Below are positions 1 through 8,119 of a stretch of 64,000 nt of DNA, piece after piece. Below the pieces are notes generated by a model. The model ran no database searches, was not told the origin of the DNA, and worked only from the letters and a program-made list of their open reading frames with translations. This DNA comes from Nocardioides ferulae (GTDB lineage Bacteria > Actinomycetota > Actinomycetes > Propionibacteriales > Nocardioidaceae), in the NCBI RefSeq assembly GCF_003660455.1, contig NZ_QZVR01000008.1:181748-245747 (forward strand). The letters run 5' to 3'. Each line of letters opens with the position of its first letter. The stretch's first letter is position 1. Position numbers and translations under genes: made by a program.

Positions 1-663
1 GACGACTACGGCAAGATGAGCGCGCTGCAGCTGCCGAACGAGCAGACGCCGGGCCCGGGCCAGGTCGCGAACGAGTTCGCCTCCGACCCCGAGGTCGCCG
101 ACACGCTGGCGCAGTTCAACCGCTCCGGCGCGCGGCCCGTCTACGGCAACCTGCTGACGCTGCCCGTGGGCGAGGGACTGATGTACGTGCAGCCCGTGTA
201 CGCCGCGCGCGAGGTGTCGGAGTCCAGCTTCCCGGTGCTGCGCTACGTGCTGGTCAAGTACGGCGGCGACATCGGCTTCGGCACCACGCTGCGCCAGTCG
301 CTGGCGAACCTGCTCGGTGTCTCCGCGGAGAGCGGCGGCAACGGCGGCAACGACAACGGCGGGCAGGGCGGCGAGGAGCCGACCGGCACCGTCAACCAGC
401 AGATCAGCAGCCTGCTCGACCGCGCCGAGACGGCGTTCGACCGGGCGGAGGAGCTGCTGGCCGAGGGCGACCTGGGCGGCTACCAGGAGCAGGTCGAGTT
501 GGCCCAGGAGTACGTCGCCGACGCGATCGCCCTGGCCGAGGCCCGCGACGCCGGGGGCAGCGCGCCCGACACCGGCGAAGAGGACCCGGAGACCGACGGT
601 GCCACCGACGAGCCGACCGACGGCGAGACGAGCGAGGAGCCGACCGAGGAGCCCAGCGAGTAG
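1..663 (+). CDS. UPF0182 family membrane protein, C-terminal part
   Basis: The frame is open from the first base, so this is the 3' end of a gene starting outside the window. The visible 220 residues match the C-terminal end of the large UPF0182 (COG1615) actinobacterial membrane proteins: a segment with GNLLTLPVGEGLMYVQPVY and VLVKYGGDIGFGTTL, then a Glu/Asp/Thr/Pro-rich acidic tail that includes a short predicted helix (residues about 130-180). Function is unknown in the family. It is followed by a strong hairpin and a tRNA gene, so it looks like core chromosome and not part of the metal-related region downstream. Confidence 0.9.
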   Translation, partial: DDYGKMSALQLPNEQTPGPGQVANEFASDPEVADTLAQFNRSGARPVYGNLLTLPVGEGLMYVQPVYAAREVSESSFPVLRYVLVKYGGDIGFGTTLRQSLANLLGVSAESGGNGGNDNGGQGGEEPTGTVNQQISSLLDRAETAFDRAEELLAEGDLGGYQEQVELAQEYVADAIALAEARDAGGSAPDTGEEDPETDGATDEPTDGETSEEPTEEPSE

Positions 664-682
664 CCCCGCGAGCAACCGGGTC

Positions 683-709
683 GTCCCGGCCGGCAGCCCC
701 GGCCGGGAC
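683..709 (+). terminator. Hairpin terminator after the UPF0182 gene
   Basis: A perfect 11-bp stem (GTCCCGGCCGG at 683-693 with its complement at 699-709) encloses a 5-nt loop. It starts 20 bp after the stop codon. There is no T-tract, which is common for terminators in high-GC actinomycetes. Confidence 0.7.
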
Positions 710-757
710 CCCGGATTTGGACCGCTGGGGACCCTCCGGTAACGTTGGGTTCACCGA

Positions 758-831
758 CGCGGGGTGGAGCAGCTCGGTAGCTCGCTGGGCTCATAACCCA
801 GAGGTCGCAGGTTCAAATCCTGCCCCCGCTA
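758..831 (+). tRNA. Initiator tRNA-fMet (CAU)
   Basis: A 74-nt cloverleaf with anticodon CAT in the loop CTCATAA. It carries two initiator hallmarks: three G-C pairs at the base of the anticodon stem (CTGGG/CCCAG) and a mismatched first acceptor pair (C1 with T72). The T arm is GCAGG-TTCAAAT-CCTGC. The 3' CCA is not encoded; A73 at 831 is followed by CTG. An elongator tRNA-Met would pair position 1 with 72, so the initiator call is firm. Confidence 0.96.
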
Positions 832-837
832 CTGAAA

Positions 838-880
838 AGTGGCCCGTGGCCTGCGGAAACGCAGGACACGGGCCACTCTT
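838..880 (+). terminator. Terminator after tRNA-fMet
   Basis: An 11-bp outer stem (838-848 with 867-877) continues, after one G-A mismatch, into a 6-bp inner stem (850-855 with 860-865) closed by a GAAA tetraloop. TCTTCATTT follows. This is a textbook intrinsic terminator for the tRNA transcript. Confidence 0.9.
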
Positions 881-1349
881 CATTTGAACCATTCTGGCTT
901 GTGTCGCGCTTTGTGACCCGAAAACCCCCTCTGCAGCGGGGTCCGGTGCCGGGTTCGCCACCTGGATTCAGCCTGGGTGGTCGTCGCCAACGGCTGCGGT
1001 GGCCTTCGGCTGTGTCTGGTTTCGGGCGCCGAGGAGGACGGCGGCGAGGATGGGGTTGATGAGCTCGGGCCAGAGCGAATCGGGCATATGAGCTCGATGT
1101 CGTCGACCTGTGAAAAGGGCCGTCCTGGACTATGACGCGCGACGTTGTCGCGCTGCGGACACGGCTCGTTGGAACTCGGGGTCGTTGTGAAGCGTTCGCA
1201 GCCGACGTCACAAGCGGTCTTCCTTCTTGACGAGTGCCGATGGCACGTGATCGCTCCTCGGATCCGGCGGCGCTGCCTGCCCTCGCAGCGGCAGGACCAC
1301 TGGTGCCTGGCTGGCGGCCGGGTGTGCCAGTCCCTAGCCTCAGGAGGCG
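881..1349. other. Gene-poor junction between tRNA and accessory region
   Basis: No convincing gene is visible. Frames on both strands are Arg/Pro/Ser-rich in the way of shadow frames. One minus-strand mini-frame (968-1087, 39 codons, beginning MPDSLWPELINPILAAVLL) is the only stretch that reads like protein, and it lacks a clear ribosome site. The segment sits directly 3' of a tRNA gene, where integrative elements commonly insert, but no repeat of the tRNA 3' end was found elsewhere in the window. Confidence 0.4.
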
Positions 1350-1778
1350 ATGACTCTTGCCGACCGCCCCTTGCCGGGAGCCGTGAAGACGCGGCTTCCG
1401 CGGGTTGTGCTCCTGTGCGCAGTCGCACTAGGAATCGTCGGCATGCACGGGCTGGCGTCCGGGCCGGACTCCGGTGAGCACGTGGGGCACCACGCCGCCC
1501 CGGCCATGATGATGACCACCGACACCACCGTGGGCGTGGTCGCGTCCCACGGCGTCGTTGCCGGGGACGAGGCCCCACCCGCGGATGACGGGGGGCTGCT
1601 CGCGCTGTGCCTGATGGTGCTCACGCCCGGTCTGGCGCTGGGCTTGTGGATCTTCGCCACCGCGGCACGGGGCGGAGGATGGCGTCTGCCGCGTCTAGTG
1701 CCGTGGGTCGTCGCCGCGCTCGACGTGGCGGGGCTGCCACCGCCGTTCGAACGAGGGCTGACCGTACTCCGGATCTGA
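1350..1778 (+). CDS. DUF6153 family membrane protein
   Basis: A 142-residue protein with an N-terminal hydrophobic segment (about 18-38), a middle part rich in His and Met (SGEHVGHHAAPAMMM), and a second hydrophobic stretch (about 82-108). This matches the DUF6153 layout of small actinobacterial membrane proteins often found beside copper-related genes. The His/Met cluster could bind copper outside the membrane, but that is inference. The start is supported by AGGAGG at 1341-1346. It is the first gene of the long plus-strand array that leads into the multicopper oxidase and the nuo-like genes. Confidence 0.75.
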   Translation: MTLADRPLPGAVKTRLPRVVLLCAVALGIVGMHGLASGPDSGEHVGHHAAPAMMMTTDTTVGVVASHGVVAGDEAPPADDGGLLALCLMVLTPGLALGLWIFATAARGGGWRLPRLVPWVVAALDVAGLPPPFERGLTVLRI

Positions 1779-1857
1779 TCAGGCACACCGGCGCACCACC
1801 CGCATGGGTCCGGTGCCTCTGTCCTGCCCTGTCATTCGATCCCTTTGGAGTATTCGC

Positions 1858-2730
1858 ATGTGCGCGGCGCGCAAATCGCTGAGTCTGTCTTCTGGTCTCC
1901 CTCTGGTGGTCGGCCTCTCCATGGCCGCGGCCTTGCTCGCCGGCTGCAGCTCTGCGGAGAACCCGACCGCCTCCAACGCCGCTGCGGCCGGGGAGGAGTT
2001 CGGCCATATCCACTCTCTCGACGTCAACCCGGCGGACGACAGGCTCTTCGTCGCGAGTCATCACGGGGTGTTCGCCCTCGGCGCCGGCGGGTTCGAGCGT
2101 GTGGGGGAGGAGAGTTTCGACGCGATGTCGTTCACCATCGCCGGCCCGGACCGCTTCCTGATGAGTGGTCACCCCGAGCCAGGCGCCGGCGGACCCGCGC
2201 ACTTCGGACTCTCCGAGTCGACAGACTCCGGTCGGACGTGGAGATCGCTCTCGCTGGAAGGCGAGGCGGACTTCCACGCGCTCGAGGCGGCCGGTGACCG
2301 CGTGTACGGGGTCGACTCCCAGAGCGGGCGCCTCATGTCCACCGAGGACGGCAGGCGATGGCGCGACCTGGGCCCGTTGCCCGCCGCCGACGTGGCCGCC
2401 CATCCAGGTAACCCCGATCTTGTGCTGCTCACCGATGCCAGCGGTTCGCTCGTCCGACTCCAGGTCTCCGGGTCTCCCGAGCTCGTGCAGTCCGCGCCGC
2501 GGTTGTTGCTCCTGGACTGGGACAGCGAGGACCTGCTGGTCGGGGCCGGCCCCGAGGGGTCGGTCTATCGCAGCGACGACAGTGGGGACTCGTGGCGGGA
2601 GGTGGGATCACTCCCGGACGTGCCTTACGCGCTGACCGCCACCGAGTCGCGGTGGTATGTCGCCACGGAGGGTGGCGTTCTCGTGTCCACCGATGCTGGT
2701 GCCTCGTGGTCCGAGGTCGGTCGCCCATGA
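1858..2730 (+). CDS. F510_1955-like BNR-repeat lipoprotein
   Basis: A 290-residue exported lipoprotein. A signal peptide ends in a lipobox (LLAGC, Cys at about residue 31). The mature part has repeated SxDxGxTW-type (BNR/Asp-box) motifs such as STDSGRTWRSL, STEDGRRWRDL and STDAGASWSEV, predicting a beta-propeller. It fits the 'F510_1955 family glycosylhydrolase' group, although no glycosidase activity can be inferred from sequence. ATG 1858 is chosen over ATG 1804 because GGAG lies 8 nt before it and the signal peptide then starts cleanly. It overlaps the next gene by ATGA. Co-occurrence with SHOCT and multicopper oxidase genes suggests an envelope copper role. Confidence 0.75.
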   Translation: MCAARKSLSLSSGLPLVVGLSMAAALLAGCSSAENPTASNAAAAGEEFGHIHSLDVNPADDRLFVASHHGVFALGAGGFERVGEESFDAMSFTIAGPDRFLMSGHPEPGAGGPAHFGLSESTDSGRTWRSLSLEGEADFHALEAAGDRVYGVDSQSGRLMSTEDGRRWRDLGPLPAADVAAHPGNPDLVLLTDASGSLVRLQVSGSPELVQSAPRLLLLDWDSEDLLVGAGPEGSVYRSDDSGDSWREVGSLPDVPYALTATESRWYVATEGGVLVSTDAGASWSEVGRP

Positions 2731-2954
2731 TCGCGTTGTTCTACGGAGTGGTGCTGGTCCTCGGCGTCGTGCTGCTGGTGGTGACGGCGGTGCGGGTGCT
2801 GGTCGGAGGCCTCGAAGGCGGTTCGGGGCGGCCTGGCCGGTCGGGCGGGACGGGTGGTGCGCGACAGATCCTTGAGGAGCGGTACGCGGCGGGCGAGCTG
2901 AGCACGGAGGAGTACCAGCACCGGTCGCGCGTCCTGAAGGAGGGGCAATCGTGA
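2727..2954 (+). CDS. SHOCT-domain small membrane protein
   Basis: A 75-residue protein with one N-terminal transmembrane helix (residues 1-28), a Gly/Arg linker, and a C-terminal SHOCT motif (ILEERYAAGELSTEEYQHR). SHOCT is a short oligomerisation motif of unknown biochemical role. It overlaps the preceding stop codon (ATGA) and the following start (GTGA), so it is tightly coupled in the operon. A second protein of the same design lies at 4506-4769, flanking the multicopper oxidase on both sides. Confidence 0.85.
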   Translation: MIALFYGVVLVLGVVLLVVTAVRVLVGGLEGGSGRPGRSGGTGGARQILEERYAAGELSTEEYQHRSRVLKEGQS

Positions 2955-4417
2955 AATCGATCAGCCGGCGCGCGGCTCTGACGATGGGCGGTGCCGGCCT
3001 GGTGGGCGCCGTCGTCGGTGGCTCGGGCCTGTGGCGGGAGCTGTCCACCTCGGTCCTGGACCCCGTCGCCGGGGAGCGGTTCACCGAGCCCGAGGTTCTC
3101 CGGAGCGCCGGGGGTCTGCTGGAGGTACGGCTGGAGGCTGCGCTGGGCAAGCACGAGGTCGCCGGACGCGAAGCGACGACCCTGGGCTACAACGGTGGCG
3201 TGCCGGGTCCCACGTTGCGGCTGCGACCGGGCGACACGGTGCGGGTGGAGCTGGTGAACCGGCTCGATCGGGTCACGAACCTGCACGTGCACGGGCTGCA
3301 CGTCTCACCCGAAGGCAACGGCGACAACGTGTTCGTCGCTGTCGAACCGGACCGGGCGCATCGGTACGAGTATCGGTTGCCCGACAACCATCCACCAGGC
3401 GTGTACTGGTACCACCCGCACCACCACGGCACGGTCGCGGACCAGGTGTTCGGCGGACTCTACGGCGCCATCATCGTGGAGGACGACGAGGAGATCCCCG
3501 TCGACCGGGAACGGGTCATGGTCGTCTCCGACATCAACCTGGACTCCGGTGGCTCACTGGTCCGCCCGTCCACCATGGAGCAGATGATGGGCCGAGAGGG
3601 TGAGCTCGTCCTGGTCAACGGTGCCGCCAAGCCGGACCTCAAGGGCCGCTCGGGGGAGCGTGAACGGTGGCGGATCATCAATGCCTGCACCGCCCGCTAC
3701 CTCGCGCTGAGACTGCCAGGACAGCGCGCCCGGGTTGTTGGCCGCGACGTGGGTCGGCTGCCCCGGGACACGGCGTTGGAGGACGTCGTGCTCGCGCCCG
3801 GGAACCGGCTCGACCTGGTGGTCGACCTTTCCGAGGGAGGCGGCGAGCTCACCGCGATGCCGGTCGACCGCGGCGGCATGATGGGCCAGATGATGGGCGG
3901 GGGCCCGAGGCCAGGGAGTGGCGGTGCGGTGACCCTCGCCCGCTTGAGCGTTTCCGCGGGCGGCAACCGAGCCGCGGGTGGGATTCCGCCTGGCCCGGCT
4001 GTCCGCGACCTGCGTGACGCTGACGTCGATGGTCGTCGGTCGATCATCTTCCAGATGGGCATGGGCGGGATGATGGGCGGCGGCGAGGGTCCGATGAGCT
4101 TCACCTTCGACGGTGAGGAGTTCGACGCCGACCGGATCGACCAGCAGGTGGGGATGGGCACGGTGGAGGAGTGGACCATCGGCAATGACAGCCCGATGGA
4201 TCATCCCTTCCATCTGCACGTGTGGCCGATGCAGCTGCTGGAGGTCGACGGCCGCGAGCTGTCTGAGCCGGTCTGGCTCGACGTCGTGAACGTCCCCGCC
4301 CGAAGCCAGGTCAAGGTCCGGGTCGCGTTCGAGGACTTCGGCGGTCGGACCGTCTACCACTGTCACATCCTCGACCACGAGGACCGGGGAATGATGGGCA
4401 CCGTCCTGGCCAGTTGA
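2951..4417 (+). CDS. Multicopper oxidase, Tat-exported
   Basis: A 488-residue laccase/CueO-like enzyme expected to oxidise Cu(I) or organic substrates with reduction of O2 in the cell envelope. The N-terminus carries a twin-arginine motif (SISRRAALTMGG). All four copper-ligand clusters are visible: HVHGLHV (about 112), WYHPHHHG (about 153), HPFHLHVWPM (about 418) and YHCHILDHEDRGMM (about 469), so type 1, 2 and 3 sites look complete. Met-rich patches (MMGQMMGGG, MGMGGMMGGG) resemble the Cu(I)-binding inserts of cuprous oxidases. GTG start overlaps the previous stop. A second multicopper oxidase is encoded at 61948-63498. Confidence 0.93.
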   Translation: MKSISRRAALTMGGAGLVGAVVGGSGLWRELSTSVLDPVAGERFTEPEVLRSAGGLLEVRLEAALGKHEVAGREATTLGYNGGVPGPTLRLRPGDTVRVELVNRLDRVTNLHVHGLHVSPEGNGDNVFVAVEPDRAHRYEYRLPDNHPPGVYWYHPHHHGTVADQVFGGLYGAIIVEDDEEIPVDRERVMVVSDINLDSGGSLVRPSTMEQMMGREGELVLVNGAAKPDLKGRSGERERWRIINACTARYLALRLPGQRARVVGRDVGRLPRDTALEDVVLAPGNRLDLVVDLSEGGGELTAMPVDRGGMMGQMMGGGPRPGSGGAVTLARLSVSAGGNRAAGGIPPGPAVRDLRDADVDGRRSIIFQMGMGGMMGGGEGPMSFTFDGEEFDADRIDQQVGMGTVEEWTIGNDSPMDHPFHLHVWPMQLLEVDGRELSEPVWLDVVNVPARSQVKVRVAFEDFGGRTVYHCHILDHEDRGMMGTVLAS

Positions 4418-4505
4418 CCTCGTCGGCGGTCGCCGCCCAGAGCGGGCCGCCTGCCAACACAGCGGAGCCCTCGGGGCTCCAGAATCGGAAAGAGAGGTGA
4501 GACCC

Positions 4506-4769
4506 ATGTATGGCAACGGAGGGGGCATGGGCTGGATGTGGTTCATCTGGCCGATCATGATCCTGGTCATCGTCCTCGTCGTTGTGCTGCTGGTTCGCGG
4601 CAGCGGCGGAGGCACGAACCGCAGCAGTGGCAGCGCGCCACCGCCTGGACCGGGGACCGGGAGAACTCGAGCGCAAGAGATCCTCGACGAGCGCTACGCC
4701 CGGGGCGAGCTCACCGACGAGGAGTACCAGGACCGTCTCCGTCAGCTCCGAGGCGACAGCGACCGATAG
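4506..4769 (+). CDS. SHOCT-domain small membrane protein
   Basis: An 87-residue protein with a Gly/Met-rich N-terminus (MYGNGGGMGWMW), one transmembrane helix (about 10-35), a Ser/Gly/Pro linker and a C-terminal SHOCT motif (ILDERYARGELTDEEYQDR). ATG 4506 is preferred over GTG 4497 because a purine-rich ribosome site (AAGAGAGG) precedes it. It is a paralogue in layout of the protein at 2727-2954. Confidence 0.85.
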   Translation: MYGNGGGMGWMWFIWPIMILVIVLVVVLLVRGSGGGTNRSSGSAPPPGPGTGRTRAQEILDERYARGELTDEEYQDRLRQLRGDSDR

Positions 4770-4863
4770 GCGCAGGCGGAACCATTGCGCCGGATCACCG
4801 ACGACAAGCTCCGGTGTCACAACCGGCGATGTGGATGCGTACCCCGATGAGAGGAGTCCCCGC

Positions 4864-5439
4864 ATGACCACGAAGTCCGAGAAGAACCAGTCCTCCGAGC
4901 ACGAGCAGCACACGAAGCACGAGTGCAAGATGTACCTCATCTTCGCGGCCATGATCACCACGTCGACGGTGACGATGTTCCTGCTCACCTACACCAACGC
5001 GTTCACCTGGTCGCACATGACGTTCAGCGAGGAGCGGGTCTACATGGCCATCCTCATGGGGTCGGCGATGGCGCTCATCATGCTCGGCTTCATGTGGGGG
5101 ATGATGTACAAGAACGTCAAGGTCAACGTCGCCATCATCGTGGCCGCGCTCGTGGTGGGGGGCTCCGCGTTGTGGCTGTCCCGGTCGCAGACCTTCGTGC
5201 AGGACGAGTCCTACATGAAGGGCATGATCCCGCACCACTCGATCGCGATCCTCACCAGCGAGCGGTCCGAGATCGAAGACGTGCGTGTGCGCAAGCTGGC
5301 CGACGAGATCATCAAGGCTCAGCGCATCGAGATCGCCGAGATGAAGTGGCTGATCGAGGACATCGAGAAGAACGGTGCCGCCACCACCGAGGAAGAGGCC
5401 AAGCAGCGTCCCGTCCCGGACTTCGAGGCAAGCCCCTGA
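4864..5439 (+). CDS. DUF305 domain protein, membrane-anchored
   Basis: A 191-residue protein. The N-terminal segment is His/Lys/Glu-rich (HEQHTKHECK), followed by three hydrophobic segments (about 22-100) with many Met residues, then a DUF305 domain with the characteristic MIPHHSIAILTSE motif and an alpha-helical tail. DUF305 proteins are ferritin-like four-helix folds often linked to copper or silver resistance; the HH pair is the likely metal site. GAGGAG precedes the ATG. It lies between the multicopper oxidase and the nuo-like genes, linking the two parts of the array. Confidence 0.85.
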   Translation: MTTKSEKNQSSEHEQHTKHECKMYLIFAAMITTSTVTMFLLTYTNAFTWSHMTFSEERVYMAILMGSAMALIMLGFMWGMMYKNVKVNVAIIVAALVVGGSALWLSRSQTFVQDESYMKGMIPHHSIAILTSERSEIEDVRVRKLADEIIKAQRIEIAEMKWLIEDIEKNGAATTEEEAKQRPVPDFEASP

Positions 5440-5497
5440 GCACGGATCCCCGTCCATAGCCAGCCAGTGGCGACGATCTGAATGCGAGAGGAGAGTC

Positions 5498-5842
5498 ATG
5501 TACGCAGGGGTTGTCGTGATGGCGAGTGCGGTCGGGGTACTCGTGCTCGGGCTGTACGCGCTGCACAGGCTCACCGCCGTAGCGCCGGACTCGCTAACCG
5601 TGCTTCCGTTCGAGTCGGGCTGGGCCCCCGAGCAGCACGCACTGTCGCGGTACCACGTGCGCTGGTACCTCGCGACGCTGCTCTTCCTCGCCTTCGACGT
5701 CGAGATGCTGTTCATGTATCCCTGGGCGGTCGTCGTCGCACAGGTCGGCGTGACCGCGGTCGTCGAGATGTTCCTCTTCTTGGCTGCTTTGTTCGTCGCC
5801 GTGCTTTGGGCATGGCGGGAGGGAGCACTGCGTTGGGTCTGA
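5498..5842 (+). CDS. nuoA: NuoA-like subunit of a complex I-type membrane arm
   Basis: A 114-residue protein with three transmembrane helices and the family hallmarks: an FESGWAPEQ loop between TM1 and TM2 (normally FECG..P) and LLFLAFDVEMLFMYPWA in TM2, keeping the conserved Asp and Glu of the E-channel region. The loop Cys is Ser here. In complex I NuoA packs against NuoH and NuoJ near the quinone site. ATG 5498 is preceded by GAGGAG. The next gene overlaps its end by 31 bp. Confidence 0.92.
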   Translation: MYAGVVVMASAVGVLVLGLYALHRLTAVAPDSLTVLPFESGWAPEQHALSRYHVRWYLATLLFLAFDVEMLFMYPWAVVVAQVGVTAVVEMFLFLAALFVAVLWAWREGALRWV

Positions 5843-7161
5843 GTGACGCGATCGCACGGAGCGCTTCCCGGCACGCTCACGCTCTGGTCGTCGAGGTGCC
5901 GGGCTCGTGGCGCACGCGAATGGCGGCGGAGCGCAACGTGGCCGCCCGTGGATGGCGCCTCGCCATCTCACCCGCGGACGCCGACGTGCTCGTCGTGTGC
6001 GGCGAACCCGGGCCGGGGCTCGCGGAGGCGATCGAGGGCATCTGGCACCAGATGCCGGGACCTCGGGTGCGCGTTTACGTGCACGCGGGCGACGAGGTGG
6101 GTGCTCGACTGGACGAAGCACACACCGGCCTGCTCGACACCGACCGCCACCGCCGTGACGCGCAGCAGCGACCCACCGCCTCCGAACTCCTCGCCGAGCA
6201 GGCCGGATCTCGAGCCGAGAGTCATGGTGGCCATGGAGACACGGACCACGGTTCAGCCGGCGGCCACGAAGGCATGGACCACGAGGGCCACGAGGGCCAC
6301 GAGGGCCACGAGGGCCACGAGGGCCACGAGGGCATGGACCACGGCAGCCATGAGGGCATGGACCACGGCAGCCATGAGGGCATGGACCACGGCGCCCATG
6401 AGGGCATGGACCACGGCGCCCACGAGGGCATGGACCACGGCGGCCACGAAGGCATGGACCACGGCGACATGGAGATGTCACCGGGAGGGATTCCGCTCGC
6501 GGAGGGCGGTGAGGACCGAGATGGCCTCGAGATGGACGTCTTGCAGGTGCGTCTCGGGCCTGTGCTGCCGCACTGGCCGGCCGGTCTGGTGTTGCGCTGC
6601 TCGCTTCAGGGCGATGTCATTGTCGAGGCACAGGCCGAGCTCGTCGACGGGCGTGTCCGCCAGGATGACGAAGTTGTCGGGCCGGCCCGCGGCATCGACA
6701 ACATCGCCTCGCTGCTGGCGTTGGCGGGGTGGGACGACGCTGCGGCAGAGGCCCGAAGGATCCGCGACACCGCCCTGGAGCCCGGGGACGGAGCGGCGGG
6801 GTCGGAACTCGAGCGTCTGCGCCGGAGGGTCCGTCGTTCGAGGACGTTGCGCTGGTCGCTGCGAGGCGTCAGGCGGCTAAGCGAGGAGGACGCCCACGCC
6901 CGGGGGTTGCCGGCCGACGCGGTCGGTGACACCTATGAGCGGCTGATGGGCATGCTGGACCGGGCGGTCGCCGGTGTTGCCGCGACCGCCGCCGGTGACA
7001 CCGGCACTCGGACGGACGACGCCAGCCGGACACTCTCGACCGACCACCTTCCGCATCTGGTCATGGGTCTGGATCTCGCCACGGCACGTCTGGTCCTCGC
7101 CAGCCTCGACATCCACGAGCTGCTCGCCGGACAGGCGGAGCACGAGGTGTCGCATGGCTGA
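5812..7161 (+). CDS. Degenerate NuoB/NuoD-like fusion with His-rich spacer
   Basis: A 449-residue protein in the position of nuoB-C-D. Residues about 20-110 resemble the NuoB fold ([15 protein letters not shown] and [13 protein letters not shown]), but the tandem Cys and distal Cys that hold cluster N2 are absent. Residues 151-221 are a tandem His/Glu/Gly/Met/Asp repeat with about 18 His. Residues about 240-280 resemble the NuoD N-terminus ([20 protein letters not shown]), and the last 40 resemble the NuoD C-terminus ([20 protein letters not shown]). Only two Cys are seen, so no iron-sulfur cluster is expected. ATG 5812 is used; TTG 5833, with GGAGGG before it, is an alternative. A peripheral metal-binding cap on the membrane arm is inference. 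Confidence 0.75.
   Translation: MAGGSTALGLSDAIARSASRHAHALVVEVPGSWRTRMAAERNVAARGWRLAISPADADVLVVCGEPGPGLAEAIEGIWHQMPGPRVRVYVHAGDEVGARLDEAHTGLLDTDRHRRDAQQRPTASELLAEQAGSRAESHGGHGDTDHGSAGGHEGMDHEGHEGHEGHEGHEGHEGMDHGSHEGMDHGSHEGMDHGAHEGMDHGAHEGMDHGGHEGMDHGDMEMSPGGIPLAEGGEDRDGLEMDVLQVRLGPVLPHWPAGLVLRCSLQGDVIVEAQAELVDGRVRQDDEVVGPARGIDNIASLLALAGWDDAAAEARRIRDTALEPGDGAAGSELERLRRRVRRSRTLRWSLRGVRRLSEEDAHARGLPADAVGDTYERLMGMLDRAVAGVAATAAGDTGTRTDDASRTLSTDHLPHLVMGLDLATARLVLASLDIHELLAGQAEHEVSHG
6262..6474 (+). repeat. In-frame His-rich tandem repeat
   Basis: A coding tandem repeat in the preceding gene: a 9-bp unit (GAGGGCCAC, Glu-Gly-His) repeated about five times, then a 24-bp unit ([10 protein letters not shown]) repeated about five times. 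The reading frame is kept throughout. The high identity suggests recent expansion and length instability. Confidence 0.9.
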
Positions 7162-8119
7162 CCCGATGCCGATGACGGACTCGCCGATCACCACCGTGGC
7201 GCCCGGCTGGGCGATTGCCGCGTTGGGGATTCTGGGTGCGCTGGCCGTAACCGCTGCCATGCTGGACGGTGCCCTCGCCGCGCGTGCGGGGGGCGGGCCG
7301 GGCGGGAAGATGGGCGGGCCGGTCCGGCCGTTCGGTGAAGCCGCCCGGCTGATGCGGCAGCGACGTCGTACCACCGTCGAAGCCGACCGCCTGCTGTGGC
7401 GCATCGGGGGTGCCGGGCTGCTGGTAGTGGCGGCGCTGATGGTGACGGTCGTGCCGTTGGGGGAGTGGACAATCTTCGACCTCGACGTGGGCGTCATGTG
7501 GTTCAACGCCATGGACGTGATGGTCTGGGCGCTGGTTTGGTTGACCGGGTGGGGTGCGAACTCGGCACACTCGCTGGTCGGCGGCTACCGGTTCCTGGCG
7601 CACGGACTGGGCTACGAGCTTCCGTTGATGTTCGCCCTGGTCGCTCCGGCGATCGCCGCGGAGACCCTGAACGTGGGCGCGGTCGCGGCGGCCCAGGAGG
7701 GCCTCTGGTTCGCTGTCTGGATGCCGGTGGCGTTCCTGGTCTACCTGCTCGGGGTCGCGGCCTTCTCTGTGTGGGGGCCTTTCGCCCCGGCGATCGGGAC
7801 GGACGTCTCCGGCGGCGCACGGGCGGAACTGTCGGGCGTGGACCGGCTGGTGTTCGAGGCGGGGCGATACGCGCTGCTGGCCGCCGGCGCGGCGTTCGCG
7901 GTCCCGATGTTCCTCGGCGGCGGCGCCGGTCCGCTGCTGCCGGGATGGGCCTGGGTGCTGGTGAAGACCGTTGCCCTGCTCGCGGTCCTGGTCTGGCTGC
8001 GGCGGCGGCTGCCGGCCTTCCGGCCGGACAAGTTCATGGAGGTGGGCTGGATGCTGCTGCTCCCGGCCGTGCTGCTGCAGGACCTGGTCGTCGCCGTCAT
8101 CGCCGTCTGGAGGTCGTGA
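7154..8119 (+). CDS. nuoH: NuoH-like membrane subunit
   Basis: A 321-residue, roughly eight-helix protein of the NuoH/HyfC family. Visible landmarks are the GPVRPFGEAARLMRQR loop after TM1 (normally GPNRVGPFG...) and GWGANSAHSLVGGYRFLAHGLGYELPLMFAL, which keeps the TM5 Glu. The acidic quinone-chamber loop normally containing FDLPEAESELVAGY is replaced by WGPFAPAIGTDVSGGARAEL, so the usual quinone pocket is altered. It overlaps the preceding gene by 8 bp. In complex I this subunit couples redox chemistry to the pumps; here the coupling partner is unclear. Confidence 0.88.
   Translation: MADPMPMTDSPITTVAPGWAIAALGILGALAVTAAMLDGALAARAGGGPGGKMGGPVRPFGEAARLMRQRRRTTVEADRLLWRIGGAGLLVVAALMVTVVPLGEWTIFDLDVGVMWFNAMDVMVWALVWLTGWGANSAHSLVGGYRFLAHGLGYELPLMFALVAPAIAAETLNVGAVAAAQEGLWFAVWMPVAFLVYLLGVAAFSVWGPFAPAIGTDVSGGARAELSGVDRLVFEAGRYALLAAGAAFAVPMFLGGGAGPLLPGWAWVLVKTVALLAVLVWLRRRLPAFRPDKFMEVGWMLLLPAVLLQDLVVAVIAVWRS

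Noticed and set aside
4..831. An attachment-site duplication of the tRNA-fMet 3' end within the window
   Set aside because: The T-arm and acceptor sequence was looked for by eye through the window and no second copy was seen.
968..1087. A 39-codon minus-strand gene in the junction
   Set aside because: It reads somewhat like protein but has no ribosome site or recognisable relative.
6262..6474. Regular repeats suggesting a CRISPR array
   Set aside because: The repeats are head-to-tail without unique spacers, keep one reading frame and encode His-rich protein inside a gene.
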